Source of the DNA: a virus
DNA: 21,606 bases
Strand: one strand, 5' to 3'
IMG/VR virus record: IMGVR_UViG_3300032360_000056
Coordinates: 1-21,606 of that record
In this document: piece after piece, positions 7,261 to 14,755 of the stretch
Layout of the letters: every line of letters starts with the position of its first letter
Numbering within the stretch: the first letter of the stretch is position 1
Program-made: the position numbers and the translations under genes
Notes under the pieces: model-generated
Database searches by the model: none
What the model was told of the DNA's origin: nothing
What the model saw: only the letters and a program-made list of their open reading frames with translations

Positions 7261-8764
7261 ACTCTTTGTACCTTAGTCTGCAAGAAAACAAAGTTTTGCC
7301 GCATTGATCTTCTCTCCAATATTCGCTCTTATAACGAGGATCTTGCGCTGTATAATGATCCTTGATGCACACAAAAAACCTATCTAAAGAAATCCCGGGA
7401 CTCACCGTCTCATTTTTCGGCTTCGTAAAAGCTGTGGGCATTTCCGGCTTCACGCGCACCATGTCCCCCATCACATAACCTAGGGTACCAACTTCACCCG
7501 CAGCTAATGTACCCCCTGTGGTAGGTGTTCTTAAGCCTCCATATTTTATCTCCCCTATGGCGCCTGCATAATCAACAGTCGCACTAGCTAAAGAAGTTGC
7601 GTTTTTTGAGGCCGTTGCACTTAACGCTATCAAAGAACCGTCGCTAAATTTAATTGTTCTACCTCGTGAGATTTTGGCTGTGATCCCAACACTACCAACT
7701 TCATTATCTGCCACAGCCCCCACTGACAGGGTACCAAAAATAGAAGTAGCGCCACTACTAGCCGTCGCAGATACCTTCAATTCTCCTCCCCCTGTAAATG
7801 TAATGGTTTGCCCTGCGTAAATTATCCTAGAAGTTGTATCAACGGTCAGTGCGCTCAGAGTATAATCTCCTTTAGCGTAACCACCCACCTTATCAATTTT
7901 GACAGTAGTCCCAACATCAATTGAGGTGGCCTCATCGTTAGCTGAGCTGCCTGTAATTACAGTGGTAAAACCGTTATGATCATAATCATAAGCCCAATTG
8001 AGCCTCCCTAAATCATAACCACCACTGCCTGTAAACCCTTTATCATTCTCGTCAGCCACAGCCACTCCTAGATTCGCCACCAGATTGTCCTCGTCCGATT
8101 GCCCAGCCGCCGCAGTCTCTTCCAAAAAATAGGCAGCACCTTGTTTGGACAACACTACAGGTCCCTTCATATCCCCTCTTTGTCCATACCTGCACCCTAG
8201 TCCCCTATAGTGCCAAGGACAATAATTAGCGATCATGATACGAGCAGGAAGCTTGGCATTCTCCATTTCCAAAGGCGAAACAAGCTCAAACTCAATAAGA
8301 TATTTATTTTCAGTGACCTTTCTATTGAATACATATATATCATCATCAAAGCGCGAGGCGGGATCGGAAGTGGCAAAAGGATTGATACCTTCTGGAAAAT
8401 TTGATTCATCTATATACTTAAGAAAAATCCGTATTCTCTTAAATAAGCTTCCTACCAAATCATCTCGACGCTTAATTAAATCTGTAATAACACCCTTAGG
8501 ATTGGCTACCGTGAGTTTTGGCCTAGGTAGCTGTCCATCCCCTCTGGATTCAAAACCATCAACCTCAAAAGGTATAGCAAAATATGTATGGGGAATCTTA
8601 ACCCCGTCATCAGTCACTTCCGACAAGACAATATCTTTTTCAACTATCTTGCCCGCATGAAACCTTTTGATACCATCCGATCCTCCTAGTTCTACCTCAT
8701 ACAACTCTATAATTGTATCTGGCAGAAGATCGCTTATTGCTTGATTATGTGCTTGTGTTGACAT
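7193..8764 (-). CDS. L: gpL-like tail tip protein, four-Cys Fe-S site split by a large insertion
   Basis: This 523-residue protein is a lambda gpL-type tail tip protein. The N-terminal ~180 residues are the typical beta domain (TIIELYEVEL at 18-27; PRPKLTVANPKGVITDLI at 80-97). The metal-site signature CPWHYRGLGC (Cys182, Cys191) follows, and the C-terminal end carries CGKTLFSCRLRY (Cys488, Cys495) with the family ending GLPFGGFPSIEAYRY. Known gpL proteins bind an iron-sulphur cluster through four cysteines; the 9- and 7-residue spacings here fit two such pairs. Lambda gpL is about 232 residues, so this protein is more than twice that length. The excess, about residues 200-450, lies between the two cysteine pairs and holds two diverged repeats (317-360 and 367-410). 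The start is 2 bases after the preceding stop, with no visible Shine-Dalgarno. It probably links the M-type protein to the J hub. Confidence 0.92.
   Translation of the reverse strand: MSTQAHNQAISDLLPDTIIELYEVELGGSDGIKRFHAGKIVEKDIVLSEVTDDGVKIPHTYFAIPFEVDGFESRGDGQLPRPKLTVANPKGVITDLIKRRDDLVGSLFKRIRIFLKYIDESNFPEGINPFATSDPASRFDDDIYVFNRKVTENKYLIEFELVSPLEMENAKLPARIMIANYCPWHYRGLGCRYGQRGDMKGPVVLSKQGAAYFLEETAAAGQSDEDNLVANLGVAVADENDKGFTGSGGYDLGRLNWAYDYDHNGFTTVITGSSANDEATSIDVGTTVKIDKVGGYAKGDYTLSALTVDTTSRIIYAGQTITFTGGGELKVSATASSGATSIFGTLSVGAVADNEVGSVGITAKISRGRTIKFSDGSLIALSATASKNATSLASATVDYAGAIGEIKYGGLRTPTTGGTLAAGEVGTLGYVMGDMVRVKPEMPTAFTKPKNETVSPGISLDRFFVCIKDHYTAQDPRYKSEYWREDQCGKTLFSCRLRYKEFAAEKGLPFGGFPSIEAYRYTN
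7535..7666 (-). repeat. Copy 2 of ATAS-type beta repeat in the L-like protein
   Basis: Residues 367-410 of the L-like protein, with GRTIKFSDGSLIALSATASK, NATSL and a final Gly-rich turn. It aligns with copy 1 without large gaps. Confidence 0.7.
7685..7816 (-). repeat. Copy 1 of ATAS-type beta repeat in the L-like protein
   Basis: Residues 317-360 of the L-like protein. The pattern is G-x-T-I-x-F, a Gly-rich turn, L-x-V-S-A-T-A-S, then A-T-S, ending in a V-G-S-V-G stretch. It matches copy 2 (7535-7666) and a unit in the giant M-fusion protein (11305-11523). Seen at protein level only. Confidence 0.7.
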
Positions 8765-8766
8765 TT

Positions 8767-11700
8767 TTATTTAAAATAAATTGGGCCAGCGAATCCATTC
8801 TTATCCGTTCCATAAATGTTTATCTTTGAGCGAATTAGATCTTCTCGCGTTCCCAGCTCGGTTGTTTTGATGTGTAAATATTTATTCATTAGATACCCGG
8901 TTACACAAGCCCTTTCGGCCTCAGTCAAAGTGCGATTATATATCAAAATTTCTGCTATAGCCCCATGAAAACCAACTTGTTGGTTGGCGTCGATTTGACT
9001 TGCCCCTATAATCGGGGTAGACATAAAATTAAAAGTGTTGCCTGCAAAACTCTCCTGACCCAGCGGGCTTCCCTCGTTTCTAGCGCGATAGATAAGGGAC
9101 TTCTGCGTGCGCGTAGCTCTCAAGTTATAAGACCATGCTCTATATACCGGCAATTTATCCGTATTTTCCAACATGGCCCAATCTCTAAACTGAAACATAT
9201 CAGTTCCCTTTAAACCCATAGTTTCCTGAACCAAATCTTTATTGCGCCCATAATATTGAGACATATGCCGACTATCAAGATCCGAAAAGCGCGTAAAACC
9301 AGTTTTATATGTAGGAGTTAAATGTCCCTTACCTCCCGCAAAAACAATCCCAGAACCACCTGTTTCTTCAACTTTCTCCCACTTGTCCGCATAAAGCATA
9401 TAAAAAACTTCAAAACCATTCATCAAAGAAGAAAGCTTTGTCCACCCCTTGGTACCCTTGGTGATTGTGGTTGTTGCCTCTGCTCCTGAAGTATAAAGTT
9501 TGCCTGTTAAAGTAACCTGTGAGACAGAGGCGGCAGCAGAGCTGCTCAAAACAAATTTGCTTGACGTTGGGGTCTCGCTGCCCTTCTCAAAATGAATAAC
9601 CGTCCCGCTGGCCAACCCAACTCCCAAGGAAGCAACCTTCAGAGAAGTTGTACCTGTTATGGCATTTTCGTCTACAGTAATGTCGTTTCCTGTAGCGCCC
9701 TTTAACTCAAAATAATCTGCCGCATTAGCCGCAGTAGGATAAAAGTAAACATAATTTTTAGAATTAAAATATGTATCATTTAAAGGCGAAGGATTGCTCG
9801 CTGTTGCCGAAGGCTGGTTGGAGCCTTCAACTTTATAGCCCTCAGCAACACCCACCGCCTGAGATACAGTCACCGTCATCTGAGTAACACTAGTAAACGC
9901 TGTTATTAACCCGGCGCTAGCAGATCCTCCGGTAAAATTAAACGTCATGCCAACCATCCACGCTCCCCATGTTGTCCCTACCCCCGTAACGGTATTACCG
10001 CTTTGTGTCGCGGTTCCGGTGGCATAGGTGCCCCCAAAGAATGTAGGTGTTGAGCCAGCACTGGTTTGCTGGAGGTAAACATTAGCATCATTTTTAGATG
10101 TCCATTTTCCAACACCAGTGTTATCCTCAATAGCCCCAGCACTAACGTTTAAAATATTAGAAGTATCTTGGGCATCAAACTGCGCCACCAACCCCTCTAT
10201 ATTCGAGGGATTAAAGAACCTAGGTCCAATAAACAACATCTTATTTCGAAAATTTGTTGGCGTATAATGAGCCGTACCGCTATAATCGAGAATACGAATA
10301 GCCTTCCCCGGTACCCCTCCCAATCTCCCTCCTGAATTACCCTTGTCAAGGGAGAAAGGGTCGTCTGCCCCTGCGTCATCTTTTTCCCCTGTTCCCCCCG
10401 TGCTTCCGAAGATAGCGCCATCCCCTCCTTGGGTTTCCTTTAAAGGGGCACTAACACCTTGACCGGTTCCGGGCCCTTTTAATGTTCCATTTTGACTTAG
10501 AAAGGGTTCAATTGTAATACTGATATTTTCCCCGTCATTCCCTTGTATTCGTACTCTTTTTCCACCCTTAGAAAGAATTAACGGCATTTTATAGTAGACC
10601 CCGCCGCGCTTTATGGTTTGAATAATGCTGCTGCTGAATCCTTGTCCACCTCCCCCAGCACCTCCCGAATGTGTCCCTACAATATCACCTGCTGCTGTTA
10701 CCTTCAACTGCCCATATTTTACGGTGCTTCCATCAAATACATTGGGTATAAGCTTACCAGCAGCTAATTCTGTCATTGCAGTGAAGTCCATATCGGGTAT
10801 AGCTCGGCCATATTGACTCTTAATATCATTCATCCAATCTTTTGACTCTTCACCGCTCCTTGAAGTACTTGTAGTTATGCTTCCCGAGCGCCCTACCACA
10901 GCGAGCCTAAATAACTGTTCTGAATTAAGGCGATCACCAGCGCCCCCTCCCCCTCCTCCTGCTAAAATCTGCGCGGAATAATCTTTTTGTATTTCAAATT
11001 TAGCAATGTCTCTGTGAGTAATCCGAACAGCATCACCGCCTTTTTTACCTTCTGACGGATCCAGAGAGTTACCTACCTTATACATCCGATCAGGCTTATC
11101 CGCATTTTTAGCGTCTGCTGGTGTTGTCTGAACATAAGTAAAGCCTGCATCACCCCCATCTCCTCCTTTACCCACAATAGCAGAGCCTTGTTTCATAATT
11201 AAAAGAGTAGGAGTTTCTGCGATAGGTTTTGTACTATGGGTAGGACTAATCCCTGTTAACAATTGATAACCATTTTCAATAGCACCTAAATTAGTATTAC
11301 AGGTGCCCACCGTTCCGGCTGCCAGTGTAGAGGCTACCACGGCGGTCCCGGCGACAGATGTATCTCCCGCACTAGCATCAGCGCTTAACGTGAAAGTGTC
11401 ATCCCCAAAATAAACAATATCCCCATTTTCAAGAAGGGTGGTCACCGGATTAACAGACATAGTGCTCGCTGCATCTGCTAAGGTACTGCTTAAGGTCACG
11501 CTGATATCTTGGGTTGTTGCATCGGCCCCAACAAGATGACTTTCTCGCAAGACATATTGGACGCCTGTAAAATTATCTGCATATATCCCTGTAGCAGGGG
11601 AAGTCGTGTCTTCTCCTCCAACCTGTTCAACCATATTTCTATTTACTAGCGCCTCATCAAATTTACCGCTCAAATTGATGTTTGTTTCTCCATCGTCCAG

Positions 11701-13944
11701 ATATATCACCAACGGCTGTTTAGGTCCTGTAGGAATCTTAATACGATCCTGCGTATAAGTAGTAGATCCCGCGGTCAACCCTGTTTCGACGTCTTCCGAC
11801 ACTATTTGGTTAAGATCATTAGTTCCGCTAGCGTATACCCACATGGAATTATGTCCCGCGCCTCCCGCAACCCCTTGAAGCTCTGCCCGCATTCTATAAT
11901 AGTAATCTTTATTAAACCCGAGGAAACCAGTGTGCATATAAGAGCTAGGTTGGCGTACTCCCGTATTTAGCGGGTCCCTTAAATTTGCTCCATCTCCTGC
12001 TTCGGTGATAAGACTAGGAGGTACCATTGCTCCAGTATACAGATTGGTCTCTACAGTGCCCCCTGCGTAAGAATCAGTAATGTAACGATAATTTACATTA
12101 TCATAATCAACGCCAGTCCAGTTGCTATTGTCTTCTGAGTTTTGTATGCTGTATCGGGTTGTATAGTAGCCGCTTTCAGGCACGCGCCATGTTAAAAAAT
12201 TTCTTGGGTAACCTGAGCTTGTGTCATAAATCCCTGTTTTTATTAAAAATTTCTCGGGGTTCCCCGGGTTGTCATCCACGATTCCCCTAAAAGGATTACC
12301 AACTCCAAGCCCTGTCACATATCCCGTTATGCCTAGTGTGATAGGGCCACTGATATCTGCCACCCCATCTGCCTCACTAATACTAGTAATAGATAGGGAG
12401 GTGGTATAAATCCCGTGATTAAACGGTCCGGTACCAGCGCTTGGTCCGGAGAGATTATCTAACATCCCATTAAAATAAAACGGAATAAAAGCATTGTTGC
12501 CGGGAGGAATGGGTATGGGTTCATTTATTCCGCTAGGAAACTCAAAAGCCTTAAAAGCATCATTACGCTCTATACGGGTTTCAAGAGAATGGCGCCCACT
12601 ATTAGTCAAATAAAATCCTGTCCGCAGGGAAAACCCAGTTACAACATAGGTAGATAAACCTGTGTTCGATACAAACGCAGTGTTCTCTGGCCTTTGTTGA
12701 GTAGAAATCGCCCCCTTACTTCCTAACACCGGACGATTAACCACCGTAATTAAAGTGTTAAACTCGTCTTCTGCCGTGAGGTAATTTATAGGAAACTCCA
12801 AAAATTCTACTGTTATATCGTTATTGTCTTTGAATTTTAATGAATGGTTCCATCTCTGACAAATAAAAACCTCGTCTGAAAAATTATAAGGAGCTGGCAA
12901 TGTAAACCTAATCAAATCGGTGCCTCTATGATGTTCTAAAAAATGAATGATAGCCTTGGCTTCTTTATCTGTGCGTCCAGTCAACTGAAGAGAAAAGGTC
13001 AACAGATTTTTGTTTAACCCATCTTTCATTCTAACATAAAACTCATTTTGAAGTTGAGGTTTTGTAAAGCGCGGGTTCTGTTTGATATTTAACCCGGCTT
13101 CTACATCAAAATAAAAACGATCCTTGGTCCAAAGTGTTCCGGCCCCACTGGGGCTGTTATAACTATCAGAACTTATTCCCGTTGTAGGGGCTTCTCCTGT
13201 AAAATAATACCACCCAGACTGCAAGGGCGTCATATTAGCGGAGTCCCCAGCATTTGTCGATTCAAAAAAGACCGCATCATGCTTATAGTACGCTTCCCCG
13301 GTAGGAGTATAATGTTGGCGGGTACCACTCCACGGAATTGCAAAGCTTTGCCAATCGGTTAAACTTTTGGTTTCGTTGAAAAAGGAAGTGGATACCGTGT
13401 TAACATCTGGAGAGTCATAGTGGTGGTCAAAACCCTCTACAAAAAACCTTGCTTCCAAATCATAAGGGCTAAACGGCGTCCAGTTGATGCCGGTGTACCC
13501 CCCACTTGGACGCTCCCCTTTATTAAATGAGTCGTCTAAAAGATGGAGTAACGCCTTGGTTTCTTTATCGGTACGCTTCTCAAACGAAACGTTAAATGTT
13601 GCCTTTAAGGCGTTTTCGCTACGGTTAAGAAAGTTAAAGTAGCCATCGCCATATTTAATTCCATAGTAGCTCGTCTCGTAATTCACTGATGCCCCATAAG
13701 AGGGCTCAAAGTAAAAGTCCTGCGTCCAGTTGGAAGTAGTAGCAACGGGGGTATTGGAGGCCGCGGCGACTTGACTTATTGTGCCGGTATAATAATAATG
13801 GCCTGATTGAGCTTCTGTACAAGTGGTTTGTGTCGCACCAACATTATAGCCACTGAAATAAACAATATCATTTTTCTCGTAAGTGCTCCCAATAGCAAAG
13901 GGCTCTACACCTTGAATGTTAGTTGCTCCAGAATTTAAAATCAT
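8767..13944 (-). CDS. Giant gpM-like / adhesin fusion protein with lectin-like C-terminus
   Basis: This 1725-residue protein occupies the lambda M position, before L. Residues 18-190 and 215-387 are two copies of one composite unit: a Tyr/Trp-rich beta segment (SGHYYYTG / SGWYYFTG, then W-T-x-D-x-F-Y-F) followed by a gpM-like domain (RTDKETKALLHLLDD / RTDKEAKAIIHFLEHH; copy 2 also has FICQRW at 360-365 and ITVEFLEFP). Residues about 400-800 look like further beta domains. An ATAS-type repeat lies at 808-880 and glycine-rich blocks at about 920-1215. From about 1247 (IEGLVAQFDAQDTSNIL) to 1690 a LamG/concanavalin-like domain ends GFHGAIAEILIYNRTLTEAE, with two beta-modules inserted. It overlaps the previous gene as ATGA. 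It probably joins the tail tip and presents a glycan-binding surface (inference). No signal peptide, membrane segment or catalytic motif was recognised. Confidence 0.88.
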   Translation of the reverse strand: MILNSGATNIQGVEPFAIGSTYEKNDIVYFSGYNVGATQTTCTEAQSGHYYYTGTISQVAAASNTPVATTSNWTQDFYFEPSYGASVNYETSYYGIKYGDGYFNFLNRSENALKATFNVSFEKRTDKETKALLHLLDDSFNKGERPSGGYTGINWTPFSPYDLEARFFVEGFDHHYDSPDVNTVSTSFFNETKSLTDWQSFAIPWSGTRQHYTPTGEAYYKHDAVFFESTNAGDSANMTPLQSGWYYFTGEAPTTGISSDSYNSPSGAGTLWTKDRFYFDVEAGLNIKQNPRFTKPQLQNEFYVRMKDGLNKNLLTFSLQLTGRTDKEAKAIIHFLEHHRGTDLIRFTLPAPYNFSDEVFICQRWNHSLKFKDNNDITVEFLEFPINYLTAEDEFNTLITVVNRPVLGSKGAISTQQRPENTAFVSNTGLSTYVVTGFSLRTGFYLTNSGRHSLETRIERNDAFKAFEFPSGINEPIPIPPGNNAFIPFYFNGMLDNLSGPSAGTGPFNHGIYTTSLSITSISEADGVADISGPITLGITGYVTGLGVGNPFRGIVDDNPGNPEKFLIKTGIYDTSSGYPRNFLTWRVPESGYYTTRYSIQNSEDNSNWTGVDYDNVNYRYITDSYAGGTVETNLYTGAMVPPSLITEAGDGANLRDPLNTGVRQPSSYMHTGFLGFNKDYYYRMRAELQGVAGGAGHNSMWVYASGTNDLNQIVSEDVETGLTAGSTTYTQDRIKIPTGPKQPLVIYLDDGETNINLSGKFDEALVNRNMVEQVGGEDTTSPATGIYADNFTGVQYVLRESHLVGADATTQDISVTLSSTLADAASTMSVNPVTTLLENGDIVYFGDDTFTLSADASAGDTSVAGTAVVASTLAAGTVGTCNTNLGAIENGYQLLTGISPTHSTKPIAETPTLLIMKQGSAIVGKGGDGGDAGFTYVQTTPADAKNADKPDRMYKVGNSLDPSEGKKGGDAVRITHRDIAKFEIQKDYSAQILAGGGGGGAGDRLNSEQLFRLAVVGRSGSITTSTSRSGEESKDWMNDIKSQYGRAIPDMDFTAMTELAAGKLIPNVFDGSTVKYGQLKVTAAGDIVGTHSGGAGGGGQGFSSSIIQTIKRGGVYYKMPLILSKGGKRVRIQGNDGENISITIEPFLSQNGTLKGPGTGQGVSAPLKETQGGDGAIFGSTGGTGEKDDAGADDPFSLDKGNSGGRLGGVPGKAIRILDYSGTAHYTPTNFRNKMLFIGPRFFNPSNIEGLVAQFDAQDTSNILNVSAGAIEDNTGVGKWTSKNDANVYLQQTSAGSTPTFFGGTYATGTATQSGNTVTGVGTTWGAWMVGMTFNFTGGSASAGLITAFTSVTQMTVTVSQAVGVAEGYKVEGSNQPSATASNPSPLNDTYFNSKNYVYFYPTAANAADYFELKGATGNDITVDENAITGTTSLKVASLGVGLASGTVIHFEKGSETPTSSKFVLSSSAAASVSQVTLTGKLYTSGAEATTTITKGTKGWTKLSSLMNGFEVFYMLYADKWEKVEETGGSGIVFAGGKGHLTPTYKTGFTRFSDLDSRHMSQYYGRNKDLVQETMGLKGTDMFQFRDWAMLENTDKLPVYRAWSYNLRATRTQKSLIYRARNEGSPLGQESFAGNTFNFMSTPIIGASQIDANQQVGFHGAIAEILIYNRTLTEAERACVTGYLMNKYLHIKTTELGTREDLIRSKINIYGTDKNGFAGPIYFK
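8875..10206 (-). other. LamG/concanavalin-like domain with two inserted modules
   Basis: Residues about 1247-1690 of the giant protein. The beginning (LVAQFDAQDTSNIL, then GVGKWTSKNDA) and the end (GAIAEILIYNRTLTEAERAC, then VTGYLMNKYL) are typical of LamG-type jelly rolls. Two other beta modules interrupt it: residues about 1303-1375 (QSGNTVTGVGTTWGAWMVGM) at 9820-10038, and about 1420-1500 (GTTSLKVASLGVGLASGTVI) at 9445-9687. Confidence 0.65.
10300..11187 (-). other. Glycine-rich adhesin-like region of the giant protein
   Basis: Residues about 920-1215 contain separated glycine-rich blocks: GKGGDGGDAG at 925-934, GKKGGDA, LAGGGGGGAG at 994-1003, HSGGAGGGGQG at 1092-1102, GPGTGQG, QGGDGAIFGSTGGTG and GNSGGRLGGVPG. 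Such spaced poly-Gly blocks resemble phage adhesin tips that pack as polyglycine helices; the comparison is by composition only. Confidence 0.6.
11305..11523 (-). repeat. ATAS-type beta repeat in the giant protein
   Basis: Residues 808-880, with ENGDIVYFGDDTFTLSADAS followed by AGDTSVAGTAVVASTLAAGT and a VGT end. It shares the order of elements with the two repeats in the L-like protein at 7535-7816. Confidence 0.65.
12784..13302 (-). repeat. Composite unit copy 2 in the giant protein
   Basis: Residues 215-387. Landmarks are YYKHDAVFF, SGWYYFTG, LWTKDRFYFD and LTGRTDKEAKAIIHFLEHH, then FICQRWNH and ITVEFLEF, which match the end of lambda gpM-family domains (F-x-C-x-x-W, then a beta strand ending in F-x-E). 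Confidence 0.8.
13375..13893 (-). repeat. Composite unit copy 1 (Tyr/Trp beta segment + gpM-like) in the giant protein
   Basis: Residues 18-190 of the 1725-residue protein. Landmarks are YEKNDIVYF, SGHYYYTG, NWTQDFYFEP and FEKRTDKETKALLHLLDD. This copy lacks the Cys-x-x-Trp segment seen in copy 2. Confidence 0.8.
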
Positions 13945-14753
13945 ACTGTTCTTTTGCCTGTTAAATATGCTTGAGATATACTAATTGAACCCCTCATATA
14001 ACCATTGGTTCCTACTGAAATACTTTGAGAAAAGGCTTGTCCTGTGCACCCAAAACGACCAATAGCTGTAGCGCCTGCATCTGCATATACGTCGTGAATA
14101 TAAATGTCCAAGGTAGCCTCATAACCTGTGGTGGTCAACACGTTCCCCAAATCTTCCCCTTCAACATTCATGTTGATTCTTACATTTTCTTTTGTTACCC
14201 TTATTGGAAGGCCGCTTCCAATTGGAACCACAGGGTTGCGCTCAGTTGTAACAGAATAACTAAACCCTAATTGATTGTTCACCCCAATGTCGGTGCCTGC
14301 AGCATATGTACGGGCACCATGCCCAATTGTTCTAGGCTCCTCCTGTGTACCTCTCATTGCGCTATCGCTTTTACCGGATACCGCTACGCTTAGTTCTCCA
14401 TAAATATCTAAGGAAGATTGTACCTCAATGGGCTGAAAAGGCCTTACCGAAAAAGAAAGGTCCCTGATATATCCGCTACTAAATTCAATTCCACCCAAAC
14501 TACCCCCTAATGGTTCACCTGTCCATTCTACAGCAGTTAAAGGATTAAGAAAAGGGTGAAGTGCCCCCGTCAAATAATGACTAAACTCTAATGTCCCCTT
14601 CAAGGGGGCGGTAGGAGCATATCTGATAACACTGCCTGTAATATTTTCGACAGGGGTAACAGACGCTTCAACGCCTAAAGTAGCACTCTCGGCAAAAATG
14701 CTTTTGCCTTCAATTTCCAATAATGCTTTTTCATATTTTATGAATTTAGCCAT
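13941..14753 (-). CDS. Tail-tube-like protein 2
   Basis: This 270-residue all-beta protein is similar in layout to the 322-residue protein at 16476-17444. Matching blocks are a first strand pair ending in G-x-L-x-F at about 51-57; WTGEPLGG at 77-84; SGYIRDLSFSVRPFQPIEVQ at 93-112; TERNPVVPIGSGLPIRVTKE at 170-189; and a final TGQAFSQSISVGTNGYMRGS at 237-256. The ending is like that of tail tube proteins (last strands alternating with a Gly turn). I infer it adopts the tube/Dit-type beta-barrel fold and forms a ring at the tail tip; the true major tube gene would be expected upstream of the tape measure. The ATG is 2 bases after the fibre gene stop, with no strong Shine-Dalgarno, and the stop overlaps the giant gene as ATGA. 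The family is not certain. Confidence 0.8.
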   Translation of the reverse strand: MAKFIKYEKALLEIEGKSIFAESATLGVEASVTPVENITGSVIRYAPTAPLKGTLEFSHYLTGALHPFLNPLTAVEWTGEPLGGSLGGIEFSSGYIRDLSFSVRPFQPIEVQSSLDIYGELSVAVSGKSDSAMRGTQEEPRTIGHGARTYAAGTDIGVNNQLGFSYSVTTERNPVVPIGSGLPIRVTKENVRINMNVEGEDLGNVLTTTGYEATLDIYIHDVYADAGATAIGRFGCTGQAFSQSISVGTNGYMRGSISISQAYLTGKRTV

Positions 14754-14755
14754 TC

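Larger units (their letters stand above)
7400..8176 (-). other. Beta-repeat insertion within the gpL-like protein
   Basis: This is the segment of the L-like gene (about residues 197-455) that separates the two cysteine pairs. It is rich in Thr, Ser, Ala and Gly and includes the pair of repeats at 7685-7816 and 7535-7666. Copy 1 reads GQTITFTGGGELKVSATASS at 318-337 then GATSIFGTLSVGAVADNEVG. Copy 2 reads GRTIKFSDGSLIALSATASK at 368-387 then NATSLASATV. It most likely folds as protruding beta domains while the cysteine pairs stay together in space (inference). The boundaries are approximate. Confidence 0.75.

Noticed and set aside
8235-8660. 141-codon plus-strand frame
   Set aside because: It is antisense to the conserved N-terminal domain of the L-like protein and has no recognisable domain.
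10960-10980. Run of GGN codons that might be a simple DNA repeat or slippage site
   Set aside because: It encodes a glycine block in a frame that stays open; codons vary and there are similar blocks elsewhere in the protein, so a structural explanation is enough.
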